Assembly: GCF_003351785.1 (NCBI RefSeq)
Contig: NZ_CP031230.1
Coordinates: 1,794,001-1,858,000, forward strand
Length of the DNA: 64,000 nt
Reading direction: 5' to 3'
DNA from: Sporosarcina sp. PTS2304
GTDB taxonomy: Bacteria; Bacillota; Bacilli; Bacillales_A; Planococcaceae
Shown: positions 26,315 through 36,135 of the stretch, in pieces
Layout of the letters: every line of letters starts with the position of its first letter
Numbering within the stretch: the stretch's first letter is position 1
Position numbers and translations under genes: made by a program
Notes under the pieces: model-generated
The model's input: the letters and a program-made list of their open reading frames with translations, nothing else
Database searches by the model: none
Told to the model about the DNA's origin: nothing

Positions 26315-27289
26315 TTATTTCACGGTTTTCGTAGCAGGATCCAGGTCTTCCGAGGACTCACCCTTCAATGGTTTCTTCGACCAGAACGTCGCCAAGATCG
26401 GCCCGGAGATATTATGCCAAATAGCGCCCCAGACGCTCGGCAGTGCAGCGAGTGCGCCGAAGTGAGCGGTTGCAAGTGCTACGCCGAGACCCGAGTTCTG
26501 CATACCGACTTCAATCGAGATGGCGCGGCGGTCGTTTTCATTCAGACCGAGCAGCCTAGCAATCAGATAGCCGAGGAACAGTCCGAATCCGTTATGCAGG
26601 AAGACAGCAATGAATACGATGAAGCCTGCAGTTGCTACATTTTCACCGTTCGCTGATGTGACAGCTGACACAATAATCAGAATTGCAAGCACAGAAATGA
26701 GCGGAACGACAGATACACTTTTTGCGACCACATTCGGGAAAAAACGCTGTATGAGTAAGCCGAGCACGATCGGGATAATGATGACCTGCACAATCGATTT
26801 AAACATCGCCATCGGATCCACCGGTAGCCACTGCCCTGCTAACCACAGCAACAGAAGCGGCGTAACGACCGGTGCAAGCAGTGTGGAAAGTGAAGTCATC
26901 GCAACCGACAAAGCGAGATTTCCGCGTGCTAGGTATACCATAACGTTCGAAGCCGTGCCACCCGGAACACAGCCGAGCAACACGAGCCCCGCCGCAAGTT
27001 CAGGCGGTAGCCGCAATATGTAGGCAATCGCAAATGCTGCGAGCGGCATGACGACGAACTGCGCAGCAACACCAATGATCACCGGAATCGGATTGGTCAA
27101 CACGATTTTGAAGTCGCGGGCATTTAGTGTCAGCCCCATACCGAACATGACAATGCCGAGCAGAATCGTAATATACGCCCCGAGTCCGAGAAATGGCTCC
27201 GGGAATAAATACGCAATCAGCGCGGTGATGATGACCCACACCGCAAAATACTTGCCCGCAAATGAACTGATGGTCTGCAATGCTTTCAT
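26315..27289 (-). CDS. Bile acid:sodium symporter (BASS) family transporter
   Basis: 324 residues, nine to ten membrane helices. Family marks: GIVMFGMGLTLNARDF, the crossover GLVLLGCVPGGTASNVMVYL, and ISIEVGMQNSGLGVALAT. Bacterial members carry organic anions, including pantoate and 2-keto acids, with sodium. The start lies two bases from the stop of the FAD oxidase gene, whose end supplies GGAGG, so the two are co-translated. This suggests uptake of the acid that the oxidase consumes. Confidence 0.9.
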   Translation of the reverse strand: MKALQTISSFAGKYFAVWVIITALIAYLFPEPFLGLGAYITILLGIVMFGMGLTLNARDFKIVLTNPIPVIIGVAAQFVVMPLAAFAIAYILRLPPELAAGLVLLGCVPGGTASNVMVYLARGNLALSVAMTSLSTLLAPVVTPLLLLWLAGQWLPVDPMAMFKSIVQVIIIPIVLGLLIQRFFPNVVAKSVSVVPLISVLAILIIVSAVTSANGENVATAGFIVFIAVFLHNGFGLFLGYLIARLLGLNENDRRAISIEVGMQNSGLGVALATAHFGALAALPSVWGAIWHNISGPILATFWSKKPLKGESSEDLDPATKTVK

Positions 27290-27290
27290 A

Positions 27291-28682
27291 TCAGTCCGCC
27301 TCCGTTTCTACCGATATCACCTTACCCGGATTCAGCAAGTTCTTCGGATCGAGCGCCTGCTTGATCTTCTGCATGACGAGCAACGACTCACCGTGCTCCT
27401 GTTGCTGATACTTCTGCTTGCCTGTCCCAACGCCATGTTCACCGGTGCATGTGCCGCCCCGCTCAAGCGCATAATGGACGATCTTCTCGTTCAGTTCATC
27501 CGCTTTGGCGATTTCATCTGGATCGTTCATATCCATCATAAGCAACACGTGGAAGTTACCGTCGCCAACGTGTCCAACGATTCCCGCGGGCATATCGAGC
27601 GTAGAAATGACGTCGCGCGCATGATCGACCGCACCCGCAAGTTCCGAAATCGGCAAGCAGACATCCGTTACCATCAGCTTCTTGCCCGGATTGCTCGTAA
27701 TGTAGGAATACGCAAGATTATGGCGTGCATCCCACAACTGATTGCGCGCTGCCGTATCGCTTTCAAATGCAATATCTTCACAGCTATGGTCCGCGACGAT
27801 ATCTTTCATGAACTCTACATCTTGCGCAAGACCTGCTTCATTGCCGTGGAACTCGAGAAACAGCGTCGGTCGCTCGGCGTAGTCGGTATCCGCATAGGCA
27901 TTCACCTGCCGCATTGACATTTCATCGACTAGCTCCACTCGCGCGATCGGAATGCCTGCCTGTAAAATCGACACGACCGCTTCGACTGCGTCATGCACCG
28001 TTGGGAACGAAGCGCGCGCTGCCATCATAAACTCAGGAATTCCATATACACGCAGCGTTATTTCCGTAAAGCAGCCGAGAATACCTTCCGAGCCGACGAA
28101 CAACCCGTTCAGATGAAGGCCCGATGCCGACTTCGCAGCTAGATTGCCTGTATGAATTACCGTGCCGTCTGCCAGCACAACTTCAAGATCACGCACTTGA
28201 TCACGCATGACGCCGTATTTCACCGACGTCGTACCGCTTGCGTTCGTCGCGACCATCCCACCGAGTGTCGCGTCCGCTCCCGGATCCACCGAGAAAAACA
28301 GTCCATGTTTCTTCAGCTCTTTGTTCAACTTCGTCCGCGTAACACCCGGTTGCACGGTCACAAGGAAATCTTCTGCCCGCACATCGAGCACTCGATCCAT
28401 TAAAGAAAAGTCGATCGTAATGCCGCCCTTCGCAGGGATAACATGCCCTTCTAGACTAGAACCGAGCCCGAACGGAACCACTGGTACGTCAAACCGATCT
28501 GATACTTTCATCACCGCGCTGACCTCTTCTGTATTTTTCGGGAACACCACAATGTCAGGCAGTTTCATCGCATGATAAGATTCATCCTTGCCGTGTAGTT
28601 CACGCACTGTTTCGTTCTCACTAATCTGATCAGCCGCCAACACGTCCGCCAGCGCCTTGATGAGTTCTTCTGTAGTTGCCAT
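27291..28682 (-). CDS. FAD-linked oxidase, GlcD / D-lactate dehydrogenase type
   Basis: 463 residues. N-terminal FAD-binding PCMH domain (PFGLGSSLEGHVIP, GADATLGGMVATNASGTTS, VGSEGILGCFTEITLRV), C-terminal domain with HVGDGNFHVLL and CTGEHGVGTGK near the end. These flavoproteins oxidise glycolate or D-lactate at the membrane. No GlcE or GlcF gene adjoins, so a stand-alone D-lactate dehydrogenase is as likely as glycolate oxidase. First gene of a pair with the BASS transporter. Confidence 0.9.
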   Translation of the reverse strand: MATTEELIKALADVLAADQISENETVRELHGKDESYHAMKLPDIVVFPKNTEEVSAVMKVSDRFDVPVVPFGLGSSLEGHVIPAKGGITIDFSLMDRVLDVRAEDFLVTVQPGVTRTKLNKELKKHGLFFSVDPGADATLGGMVATNASGTTSVKYGVMRDQVRDLEVVLADGTVIHTGNLAAKSASGLHLNGLFVGSEGILGCFTEITLRVYGIPEFMMAARASFPTVHDAVEAVVSILQAGIPIARVELVDEMSMRQVNAYADTDYAERPTLFLEFHGNEAGLAQDVEFMKDIVADHSCEDIAFESDTAARNQLWDARHNLAYSYITSNPGKKLMVTDVCLPISELAGAVDHARDVISTLDMPAGIVGHVGDGNFHVLLMMDMNDPDEIAKADELNEKIVHYALERGGTCTGEHGVGTGKQKYQQQEHGESLLVMQKIKQALDPKNLLNPGKVISVETEAD

Positions 28683-28788
28683 AGTTGCTCTCTCCTTATT
28701 GGAAAACGTTAAATTTTCAATCTATTTTTATTATTTAGAAGCACCTAATATTATACTACTATTTAGAAGTCTAGCAATGCGGGAATGC

Positions 28789-28832
28789 AAAAAAAGCCGA
28801 AAACAGCGGAATTCTGTTTTCGACTCTTTTTT
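28789..28832 (-). terminator. Terminator of the sortase operon
   Basis: CGAAAACAG pairs with CTGTTTTCG; runs of A and T on either side give T-tracts in both directions. It lies about 95 bp after the sortase stop. Confidence 0.75.
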
Positions 28833-28847
28833 CGAAAGTAAGTGAGC

Positions 28848-28911
28848 AGTGCTTGTGCAGGAAACTTTCATGATTGTTTAAACATTCACGTTTGTTTTTC
28901 ACACAGGCACC
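28848..28911. repeat. Type A palindromic element
   Basis: Reads AGTGCTTGTGCAGGAAACTT, has AAACATTCACGTTTG in the centre and ends ACACAGGCACC. Diverged at both ends. Confidence 0.65.
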
Positions 28912-28924
28912 TAACTAATGCTGT

Positions 28925-29551
28925 TCATTGGATACGTTTCGCCTGAACGACTAGGCGAAACGTATTAGAACGTTCGGGATAGCAAGTGATCAGCGACATG
29001 AGGGCAATCTCGTTCTGCCGATCCAGCACTTCCACTTGCTCCGGTTTAACAATTTGAATATCAAATACTTCGTATACCTGCTTTTCATCCACCGTTTCAA
29101 AGGTGAATATCTGGCCTTCCTTCATTTCATGCAGCCGATTGAAATAATGGCCGAACGTATATGACTGGTGGCCAGCAATCGCATAGCTGCCGCCGGTTTC
29201 ACCCGGTGCGTCCATATTTTCAATTGCACCGAGACCGGCTGCCAGAGTTCGCTCGTCTGCGCCCAGTTGCACCGGTGCCTTCAATTCAATCTGCGGGATT
29301 TCCAGTATGCCTTCCAGTTGATCAGACTTTCGGGCATTCTGGTTCTCCGGAGGTATCATTGAGTCATCAGCGGCTTCCGGTTTGATCATTGCACTAGCGG
29401 CATCTGCTTTCATGGCGGAGAAAGCATCCATATATTTCTTCTGTTCAAACTGATTGGCATACAGATTGACCATCAGAAGCAAAATCCATGCTGCTCCTGT
29501 AAACAGCAGAATATTACCAATCCATTTACTGATTTTGTGTTTATTGTTCAT
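28925..29551 (-). CDS. Class D-like sortase
   Basis: 208 residues: a membrane anchor at about 10-30, then the sortase barrel. The catalytic histidine sits in AIAGHQSYTFGHYFNRL and the cysteine in SLITCYPERSNTFRLVV, with the arginine eight residues later. Sortases cleave the LPxTG signal and attach the protein to peptidoglycan outside the membrane. Its ATG overlaps the stop of the LPTTG protein gene by 11 bp, so enzyme and substrate are translationally coupled. The sub-class is judged from size and context. Confidence 0.9.
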   Translation of the reverse strand: MNNKHKISKWIGNILLFTGAAWILLLMVNLYANQFEQKKYMDAFSAMKADAASAMIKPEAADDSMIPPENQNARKSDQLEGILEIPQIELKAPVQLGADERTLAAGLGAIENMDAPGETGGSYAIAGHQSYTFGHYFNRLHEMKEGQIFTFETVDEKQVYEVFDIQIVKPEQVEVLDRQNEIALMSLITCYPERSNTFRLVVQAKRIQ

Positions 29552-32054
29552 GGGATATCAGCGCCCATTTACGGAATGAAAAGCCACCCAGCATCATCAG
29601 TAATCCGATAACAGTCATCAGCATCGGATCAAAAAATCCACCCGTTGTCGGCAGTCTGTTTCCAGTAGCATTTTCAGATACAACCATTCGTTTAGCAGCA
29701 TTCTGCACTCCCGATGGCTGACCGTCTGTACTAGATGGAATGCTTGCAGTAACAGCAGTGATTGGTTGCGCAGAACCTGTTGCCATTTCCTGTCCAGTCA
29801 TAGCCGAACTGTTGACTGTATCTTCATTTCCATTATTCGGGGCAGGAATTTCAGAAGGTTCGCCGAATGCCGGAGGATTGTTGCTCTCTCCATCAGGCAC
29901 TTCTGTCATACCATTGCCATTACCATTTCCATCCATATCGAGATTTCCATTTCCTCCTGGGTTAGTGCCAGGAAGGACAGGTGTCATGTCGTCTTCACCT
30001 GGAGTTGTTGGCACGTTTTCATTATTTCCAGGATTCGTGCCAGGCACTGTCGGCTCGTTGTCTGGTTCAGGCACTTCTGGTTTAACCGGCTGTTCATCGG
30101 GAATGACCGGCGTATTGCTATTGTCACCCGGGTTCTCCGGTTCCTTATCTGTTACAGGTTCTTCAGGCTTCACAGGCTGCTCGCCGGGTTCGGTCGGCGT
30201 ATTGCCATTGTCACCCGGGTTCTCCGGTTCCTTATCTGTTACAGGTTCTTCAGGCTTCACAGGTTGCTCACCGGGTTCGGTCGGCGTATTGCCATTGTCA
30301 TCGGGATTGGGTTTTGTCGGTTGCTCAGACTGTGTTGCTGCAGGAATAAATGATTCTTGTGTCAACACATCTACTTGTACACCGTTGAGAATGGGCAATC
30401 CTAGATTGGTCATCACGACGCCTTGTTTTATATGCGTTCCTTCTTCTGTAGTTACCTCATTTTTCCGTAACACCTCAATCAGGCTATCTGTCAACAACAA
30501 ACCATCCAAACCGATTTGGGCAACTCCTGTAGATAAAGAAGAATTCTCTCCATCTTTCTGTTCATGACGATCAAGCACACCAACCAGGATATCACCGACA
30601 ATCGGCAGACCATTGACGAAGGAATTGACCAATCCTGCATCATAGGAAAAGTAATTCCCTTCTTCTTTTATATGGGAATCCAACACGCCGAGATGCGTAT
30701 CTCCCACTATTCCGGGAATAGCCGTGTCTGCTTCCACTACACCGCCATCGCTCGTAAAACCGTCTTCCGTTTCACTGACATGCTTGTCTAGAACGCCGGC
30801 ATGCGTCTCACCTAAAATCGGTGCGTCGGCAATCGTGGCTTCTACTACTCCGCCGTCATAGGACGTTTCGTTTTCAGTCACCTGAACATCACTGTCCAGC
30901 ACACCGATATGCGTGTCATCCAATAAACCCGGCGCGGCTGCATCCACTTGCACGACACCACCGTTCGCGGTAAATCTGTCTTCCGTTTCACTGACATGCT
31001 TGTCAAGAACGCCGACATGCGTCTCACCTAAAATCGGTGCGTCGGCAATCGTGGCTTCCACTACTCCGCCGTCATAGGACGTTTCGTTTCCAGTCACCTG
31101 AACATCACTGTCCAGCACACCGATATGCGTGTCATCCAATAAACCCGGCGCGGCTGCATCCACTTGCACGACACCACCGTTCGCGGTAAATCTGTCTTCC
31201 GTTTCACTGACATGCTTGTCAAGAACGCCGGCATGCGTCTCACCTAAAATCGGCGCGTCGGCAATCGTGGCTTCCACTACTCCGCCGTCATAGGACGTTT
31301 CGTTTTCAGTCACCTGAACATCACTGTCCAGCACACCGACATGCGTGTCATCTAGCAAACCAGGTGCTTCTAGATCAGCCTGTACCACGCCTCCATTTCT
31401 TGAATAGGAATCTTCTGTCTTCGTCACATGCTTGTCGAGTACGCCGATATGTGTTTCTTCTGCAATCGGCACTTTCTCGATATTCACTTCCACTGCACCA
31501 CCGTCAAATTGCTCGGTACCTTCTGCAGTTTTATGATTTTTCTCCGCTACACCAGCTTCCGTATGACCTACCACCGGAAGATCTTCCGCCGTCACTTTAG
31601 CAATGCTGGAAGAAGTTTCAGCAGTCGTTCCCTGCTGCCTCGTTTCCTTCGCTATGACGTCCACTTCAACATCTTTGGTGACTGATGTAGAAAGCTGTAC
31701 ATTGGCAACAGCTTTCTTGTCCTGCTGTTCCGCTTTCTGGACAGGAACTACATCCACTTCCAGATTGTCAACGACCCCTTCACTCACTTGCACATTGGCA
31801 ACCGATTTTTTCATTTCATCTGTTGCCGGCTCTGCTTTCGCAGGAGTAGGGACTTCCACTTTCACATCGCCTAGCACCGGGACATCCTTCAAATGAATGT
31901 CGATGACCGGCTTCGCTTCCTGTGTTTCATTGACCTCCGTGCTGGCCTCGAGTACTTGTTCCGTCTCATTGGCTTGGCTGATTGCCGGGAATGCATACAT
32001 CGACGCTCCGACTGCAAATGTGATTCCGATTTGTTTCATCCATTTTATTTTCAT
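29541..32054 (-). CDS. LPxTG cell-wall-anchored repeat protein, 837 aa
   Basis: Signal peptide (1 to about 28, ending SQANE). From about residue 195 to 570 there are about eleven 36-residue repeats, each with GGVV..., a Pro-Ile/Leu-Leu centre and a G-V-L-D strand; two forms alternate (ETHAGVLDKHVSETED and DTHIGVLDSDVQVTEN), giving a 72-residue higher-order unit. A Pro/Glu/Lys-rich stalk with repeated EPGEQPVKPEEPVTDKEPEN follows, then a Gly/Asn stretch and the sorting signal LPTTGG with a hydrophobic helix and basic tail. It is the obvious substrate of the adjacent sortase. The function of the repeats is unknown; a surface fibre or adhesin is plausible. Confidence 0.9.
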   Translation of the reverse strand: MKIKWMKQIGITFAVGASMYAFPAISQANETEQVLEASTEVNETQEAKPVIDIHLKDVPVLGDVKVEVPTPAKAEPATDEMKKSVANVQVSEGVVDNLEVDVVPVQKAEQQDKKAVANVQLSTSVTKDVEVDVIAKETRQQGTTAETSSSIAKVTAEDLPVVGHTEAGVAEKNHKTAEGTEQFDGGAVEVNIEKVPIAEETHIGVLDKHVTKTEDSYSRNGGVVQADLEAPGLLDDTHVGVLDSDVQVTENETSYDGGVVEATIADAPILGETHAGVLDKHVSETEDRFTANGGVVQVDAAAPGLLDDTHIGVLDSDVQVTGNETSYDGGVVEATIADAPILGETHVGVLDKHVSETEDRFTANGGVVQVDAAAPGLLDDTHIGVLDSDVQVTENETSYDGGVVEATIADAPILGETHAGVLDKHVSETEDGFTSDGGVVEADTAIPGIVGDTHLGVLDSHIKEEGNYFSYDAGLVNSFVNGLPIVGDILVGVLDRHEQKDGENSSLSTGVAQIGLDGLLLTDSLIEVLRKNEVTTEEGTHIKQGVVMTNLGLPILNGVQVDVLTQESFIPAATQSEQPTKPNPDDNGNTPTEPGEQPVKPEEPVTDKEPENPGDNGNTPTEPGEQPVKPEEPVTDKEPENPGDNSNTPVIPDEQPVKPEVPEPDNEPTVPGTNPGNNENVPTTPGEDDMTPVLPGTNPGGNGNLDMDGNGNGNGMTEVPDGESNNPPAFGEPSEIPAPNNGNEDTVNSSAMTGQEMATGSAQPITAVTASIPSSTDGQPSGVQNAAKRMVVSENATGNRLPTTGGFFDPMLMTVIGLLMMLGGFSFRKWALISHEQ

Positions 32055-32078
32055 GTTTGTTCTCTCCTTTTTTAATAG

Positions 32079-33710
32079 TTAGATACTAACGTATAAAAAA
32101 GGAGTGTTTTGGGGCGGCTGGCCAGGAGGCGGATGCGTCCATTGAAGCTTGCCCAGTATATGTTCGAGCATCCATCGTTTACTGATCAGCTGTAAATCCT
32201 GCATTTGTTCATTCCAAAATCCTGCACTTACGTCAACAGACGAGCCACTTGCAACTGACGTTGAAACAGAAGAACTGCCCGTCGTCATATGAGTTGCACG
32301 TGAATCGGTGGCCGCCTGTTTATCTTGATTCAGCGGAGGTACCGTCTGCTTATTCGATTGACTGTCACGTGTCACCGCTTTCGTTTTAGGCTGTTCTGCT
32401 CTGAATGAAGAGCCGGAATAGGCAGGCGCGCGTTCCTGCAATTCCGTGAACGGCGTGAATTCATCAAAACGTGTCAGTACACTCTCATGGACTATTTCAG
32501 TTTGCTGTTCGTTTTCTACCACCGTGTATCCTTTCGAATCCTTGGTAGCATCCTGCTCTGCTTCCGATTTACCTGCTTCCACCGTTTCTACAAACTCAGA
32601 GTCCGGTTTTTGAACCGGAGTCATCGGTATTGCCACAGGACGTTCATTCGGAAGGATAGGAGCAGGAATAACCGCCGGAACTGTCTGAATCGTTTCTGCC
32701 GGCTTGGTTACAGGCTGTGCCGGTGTGACAGCTGGCTGAATGACCGCTGTCACTAGCTGTTGCGGCTTCACTACACTGTCATCGGCTTGGTCTACAACCG
32801 ACTCTTCCGGAACTTTCTCTAGATTCGTCACTTGCTCGATAACAGGCATTGCGCCCTGAACCGTTTCATCGACCAATGAAACCGTATCTTCCACTGTCTG
32901 GCGAACCGGCTGCTTCGTCGGTGTGGTTAGATGACCGACTGCTTTGCTTACCGTGGCTACCGTATGCTCCACTGTGCTTGCAGCAAATTCCACTGTTTCA
33001 TCTATTACCGGAACTGCATGGGAGACGACAGGTACTTCCTGTACTACCTCTGTCACTTCTCCAGCTATTTCGGAGATGGCGGCAGTTGCCGACTCGACGA
33101 CTGGGACGGTGGCATTCACTGTATCATCCACTAATTGTCCGGTATTTTTCAAGACTTGCTGTACTGGTCTATCCTGCTCGGAATCCGTTACTGTATTCAC
33201 AGTCTCATTGACGTATTCCGTCGCCTGAACAGCAGTCTGGCTGACCGCATCCGCTGTCTGTTCCACAACCGGTGTAACTGCCGGGATATCAGGCAATTCT
33301 TTTGTCAGTTCAGTGGTCTGGCTGACTGTCTGCTGTGTCGTTTCTGTTACTTGGCTGACTACTGGCTTCACCGTTTCCACGGTTTCCTTCACAAATTTTT
33401 CTGTTCGTTCCACCGTTTTTGTCACAGGCTTTTCGACAGGCGGTGCGGTGATTGTTTTGACTGTTTCTTCGGTGAACTCTGCCGTATGGCTAATTGTCTG
33501 GGCAGTGGCCTCCACAGTTTTCTTGCTAGTCTCGCCAGTAGCCGACAATGTATCAGCCACCGTATGAACTAAGCTTGAGACAAGTCCTGAACGCTGTTCT
33601 TTGCTTTCTTCTGTTGACTGTTCAGCTGATTCAGGTTCCTCTCCATGCATTAGAGCTGGTGAAATTCCAAAGAATATGATAGTCCAAAAGACTAATCCCC
33701 ATTTCCTCAA
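32079..33710 (-). CDS. Secreted Thr/Val-rich helical-repeat protein, 543 aa
   Basis: The TTG at 33710 is chosen because GGAGG lies seven bases upstream; a GTG six bases earlier touches that site. A signal peptide (to about residue 24, ending LMHGE) is followed by some 250 residues of loose 11-residue amphipathic repeats of the type E-T-V-K-x-x-x-x-V-x-x. A Pro/Val-rich linker and a low-complexity Ser/Thr segment come next, ending in TPFLYVSI. There is no LPxTG and no SLH domain. It is the first gene of the LPxTG-sortase operon, 24 bp upstream. It may be a companion of the anchored protein; no family was recognised. Confidence 0.75.
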   Translation of the reverse strand: MRKWGLVFWTIIFFGISPALMHGEEPESAEQSTEESKEQRSGLVSSLVHTVADTLSATGETSKKTVEATAQTISHTAEFTEETVKTITAPPVEKPVTKTVERTEKFVKETVETVKPVVSQVTETTQQTVSQTTELTKELPDIPAVTPVVEQTADAVSQTAVQATEYVNETVNTVTDSEQDRPVQQVLKNTGQLVDDTVNATVPVVESATAAISEIAGEVTEVVQEVPVVSHAVPVIDETVEFAASTVEHTVATVSKAVGHLTTPTKQPVRQTVEDTVSLVDETVQGAMPVIEQVTNLEKVPEESVVDQADDSVVKPQQLVTAVIQPAVTPAQPVTKPAETIQTVPAVIPAPILPNERPVAIPMTPVQKPDSEFVETVEAGKSEAEQDATKDSKGYTVVENEQQTEIVHESVLTRFDEFTPFTELQERAPAYSGSSFRAEQPKTKAVTRDSQSNKQTVPPLNQDKQAATDSRATHMTTGSSSVSTSVASGSSVDVSAGFWNEQMQDLQLISKRWMLEHILGKLQWTHPPPGQPPQNTPFLYVSI

Positions 33711-34032
33711 CTTCACACCTCCCTTCTGTTATCTATCGGAAGGGATTTCTATCCCTTATACCCGTCATACCCAATACCAAAAAGAATAAACACGCAATAT
33801 TTCCTGATTACTTTACAACTTTGCGGCAATACTGTTTACCAAGAAAAATATATTTTCGGAATGTAACAAATGTTCTTTTACTAAAAAATTTATTCATAGT
33901 AAATAAGCTCTTTTTATGGGATCATACACTTTTTCCACTATTCAGAAGGTAGGTAATAGAACCTAAAAAAACAATTCCGAAAATACAGATTTCGAAATTG
34001 TTTTCAAGTTGTGTGGCACATAGGTACCTTAT
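33711..34032. other. Upstream region of the surface operon
   Basis: No gene seen. A small hairpin (GGGATAGAAATCCC on the minus strand) is near 33745, and the stretch 33835-33950 is AT-rich and likely holds the operon promoter. The right arm of a type B palindrome lies at 33998-34028. Confidence 0.4.
33998..34028. repeat. Type B palindrome, right arm
   Basis: AATTGTTTTCAAGTTGTG then GGCACATAGGTACC, matching the right half of the copy at 37928. The left arm is poorly preserved. Confidence 0.5.
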
Positions 34033-36135
34033 CTAAATTCCTAAAAAGTCTTTCAATTTTTGCTTCCAATCCTTTTGTTCATTCTTTTCTTCTTTCTTTT
34101 CACTTTTTTCCTTTTCTTTCTTCTTTTCTTTCTTCTTTTCTTTCTTTTCTTTTTTCTGCTGTTTCATTTTCTCTTTTTCTTTTTCAATTAACTTTTTCTG
34201 CTGTTTCTCTAGCTTTTCTTTGTCTTTCTGGATTAACGGTAAGTCAAATTGCTTTGTCGGCAATTGACCGATTGTGCTGGAAAGAACTTGTGCAAAAATA
34301 GGAGCTACAGTCGTACTGCTCGTTGATGTCAAATAATGTTGTTCATCTGTTTGATCATAGCCGAGCCAAACAGCGCCTACAATGTCTGGCGTATAGCCGA
34401 CGAACCAATTATCCTTTGAGCCGTCCACTCCTGTAAATGGCAGTTGCGTAGTACCTGTTTTACCGGCCACTTCAATACCTGACACTTGAGCTTTTTCCCC
34501 CGTGCCTTCTTTCACTACACCTTGTAGCATATAGGTCATTTGCTGGGCAACTTCCGCTTCTGTTACTTCTGTAGACCGTTCCTTCCATTTCCCAAGTACG
34601 TTTCCTTCAGAATCTTTTATTTCTGTAATTACATGAGCATCCACCATCACTCCATCATTCGCAAACGCAGAAAAAGCTTGAGCCATTCGCAAAGGTGAAG
34701 TCCCTTTATTTAAACCGCCTAAAGCTAGACTAAGTGTGTGATCGCTCTTTTCTAATGGAATCCCGAACCGTTCTACAGTACGTACTCCATTTTCTATTCC
34801 GATCTGATGCAGCAGTGAGACGGGAGGGATATTATACGAATGAACAAGAGCATCGTACATAGTCACTTCCCCTCTATTTCTCCTATCAATATTTTTCGGA
34901 GAATAGCCGTCAATATTGATCGGTTCATCGAGAAGCACATTCGACATATCATACCCTTTTTCGAGCGCTGGAGTATAAACAGCAATCGGTTTTAATGTCG
35001 AACCAGGTTGACGGATCAGTTCAGTCGCATGATTAAAATGTCCATATGCAAACTCCCCTCTTCCTCCAATCAATGCCGTAATTCCACCTGTTGTAGGATT
35101 TAAGAAAACAGAAGCACTTTGAATGAGTTGATCGGGCTTACTTACAGGGAAATAACGATCATCCGCATACACTTTTTCTAGAGCCCTTTGAATCACGGGA
35201 TTTATTTCTGTGTAAATTTGCAATCCGCCAGAAAATACTTCATTTTCTGTAAGACCATACGTATGGATCGCCTCGTCAATGACTAGATCCATATAATAAG
35301 GATGATTCCCTTTATAGTTCGGCATCACTGTATCAGCTACTACAATTTCTTGTCCAACCGCTTCATCAAACTCCGCTTGACTAATATATTGTTCGTTTTT
35401 CATTAAAGATAAAACAATATTGCGCCGTTCTACTGACTTTTCCATGTTTTTAATAGGATTTATTTGGGAGGGTGCTTTGATTAACCCTGCGAGTGTCGCA
35501 CTTTCACTTAATGATAACTCGCTAATATCTTTGCTAAAATAGATTTCTGCAGCACGTTGAACACCCCATGCCCCTTCACCAAAATAGATTCGGTTCAGAT
35601 AACGCTCCAAAATTTCTTCTTTCGAATAGGTTTTCTCAATCTTCTTTGCAAGAATGAATTCTTTAAATTTACGAGAATATGTACGCTCTTGCGTTAAAAA
35701 CACATTCTTTGTAAGTTGTTGAGTGATCGTACTTCCCCCTGCTACAACTTGCCCGCTGAACAGGTTTTTGATCAATGCGCGCGTAACCGTGAGATAATTT
35801 ACACCGTGATGTTTGTAAAATTTCTGATCTTCAATGGAGATCACTGCTTCCGTTAACTCTTTGGGGATTTGATCTAGCGAAACACCTTCAATTTTCGAGT
35901 TCGATAGTTCACTTACCACTTCTCCTTGTGAATCATAGACAAACGTCGCTCTTGGTTCTGGCTCGTCCAATTTACTTACATCACCCAATGAAATGAATAC
36001 ATTCAGTACAACCAAACCGCTCAGCGCCACAATAAGCATTAAAAGGAATACGATGCGGAGTGGCATTTTGAAAATCGACCGCTTCCGACCGACCTTCACT
36101 TTTTTCTGTTGCAATTTATGTTCCGTTCTTCTCAT
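34033..36135 (-). CDS. Class A penicillin-binding protein, second PBP1A paralog
   Basis: 700 residues with the same order as the 21368 gene: basic tail, membrane helix (about 28-50), GT51 (EDQKFYKHHG, GGSTITQQLTKNVF), transpeptidase with STLK near 376, SYN and KTGTT near 557. The last 60 residues are almost only Lys, Glu and Gln. Much of the alignment with the other paralog is identical, so the two arose by duplication about 12.6 kb apart. Possible specialisation, such as for sporulation or stress, cannot be read from the sequence. Confidence 0.95.
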   Translation of the reverse strand: MRRTEHKLQQKKVKVGRKRSIFKMPLRIVFLLMLIVALSGLVVLNVFISLGDVSKLDEPEPRATFVYDSQGEVVSELSNSKIEGVSLDQIPKELTEAVISIEDQKFYKHHGVNYLTVTRALIKNLFSGQVVAGGSTITQQLTKNVFLTQERTYSRKFKEFILAKKIEKTYSKEEILERYLNRIYFGEGAWGVQRAAEIYFSKDISELSLSESATLAGLIKAPSQINPIKNMEKSVERRNIVLSLMKNEQYISQAEFDEAVGQEIVVADTVMPNYKGNHPYYMDLVIDEAIHTYGLTENEVFSGGLQIYTEINPVIQRALEKVYADDRYFPVSKPDQLIQSASVFLNPTTGGITALIGGRGEFAYGHFNHATELIRQPGSTLKPIAVYTPALEKGYDMSNVLLDEPINIDGYSPKNIDRRNRGEVTMYDALVHSYNIPPVSLLHQIGIENGVRTVERFGIPLEKSDHTLSLALGGLNKGTSPLRMAQAFSAFANDGVMVDAHVITEIKDSEGNVLGKWKERSTEVTEAEVAQQMTYMLQGVVKEGTGEKAQVSGIEVAGKTGTTQLPFTGVDGSKDNWFVGYTPDIVGAVWLGYDQTDEQHYLTSTSSTTVAPIFAQVLSSTIGQLPTKQFDLPLIQKDKEKLEKQQKKLIEKEKEKMKQQKKEKKEKKKEKKKEKEKSEKKEEKNEQKDWKQKLKDFLGI

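Noticed and set aside
33720..33800. Riboswitch in the leader of the LPTTG operon
   Set aside because: Only a short GGGATAGAAATCCC hairpin is present; no known riboswitch core could be recognised.
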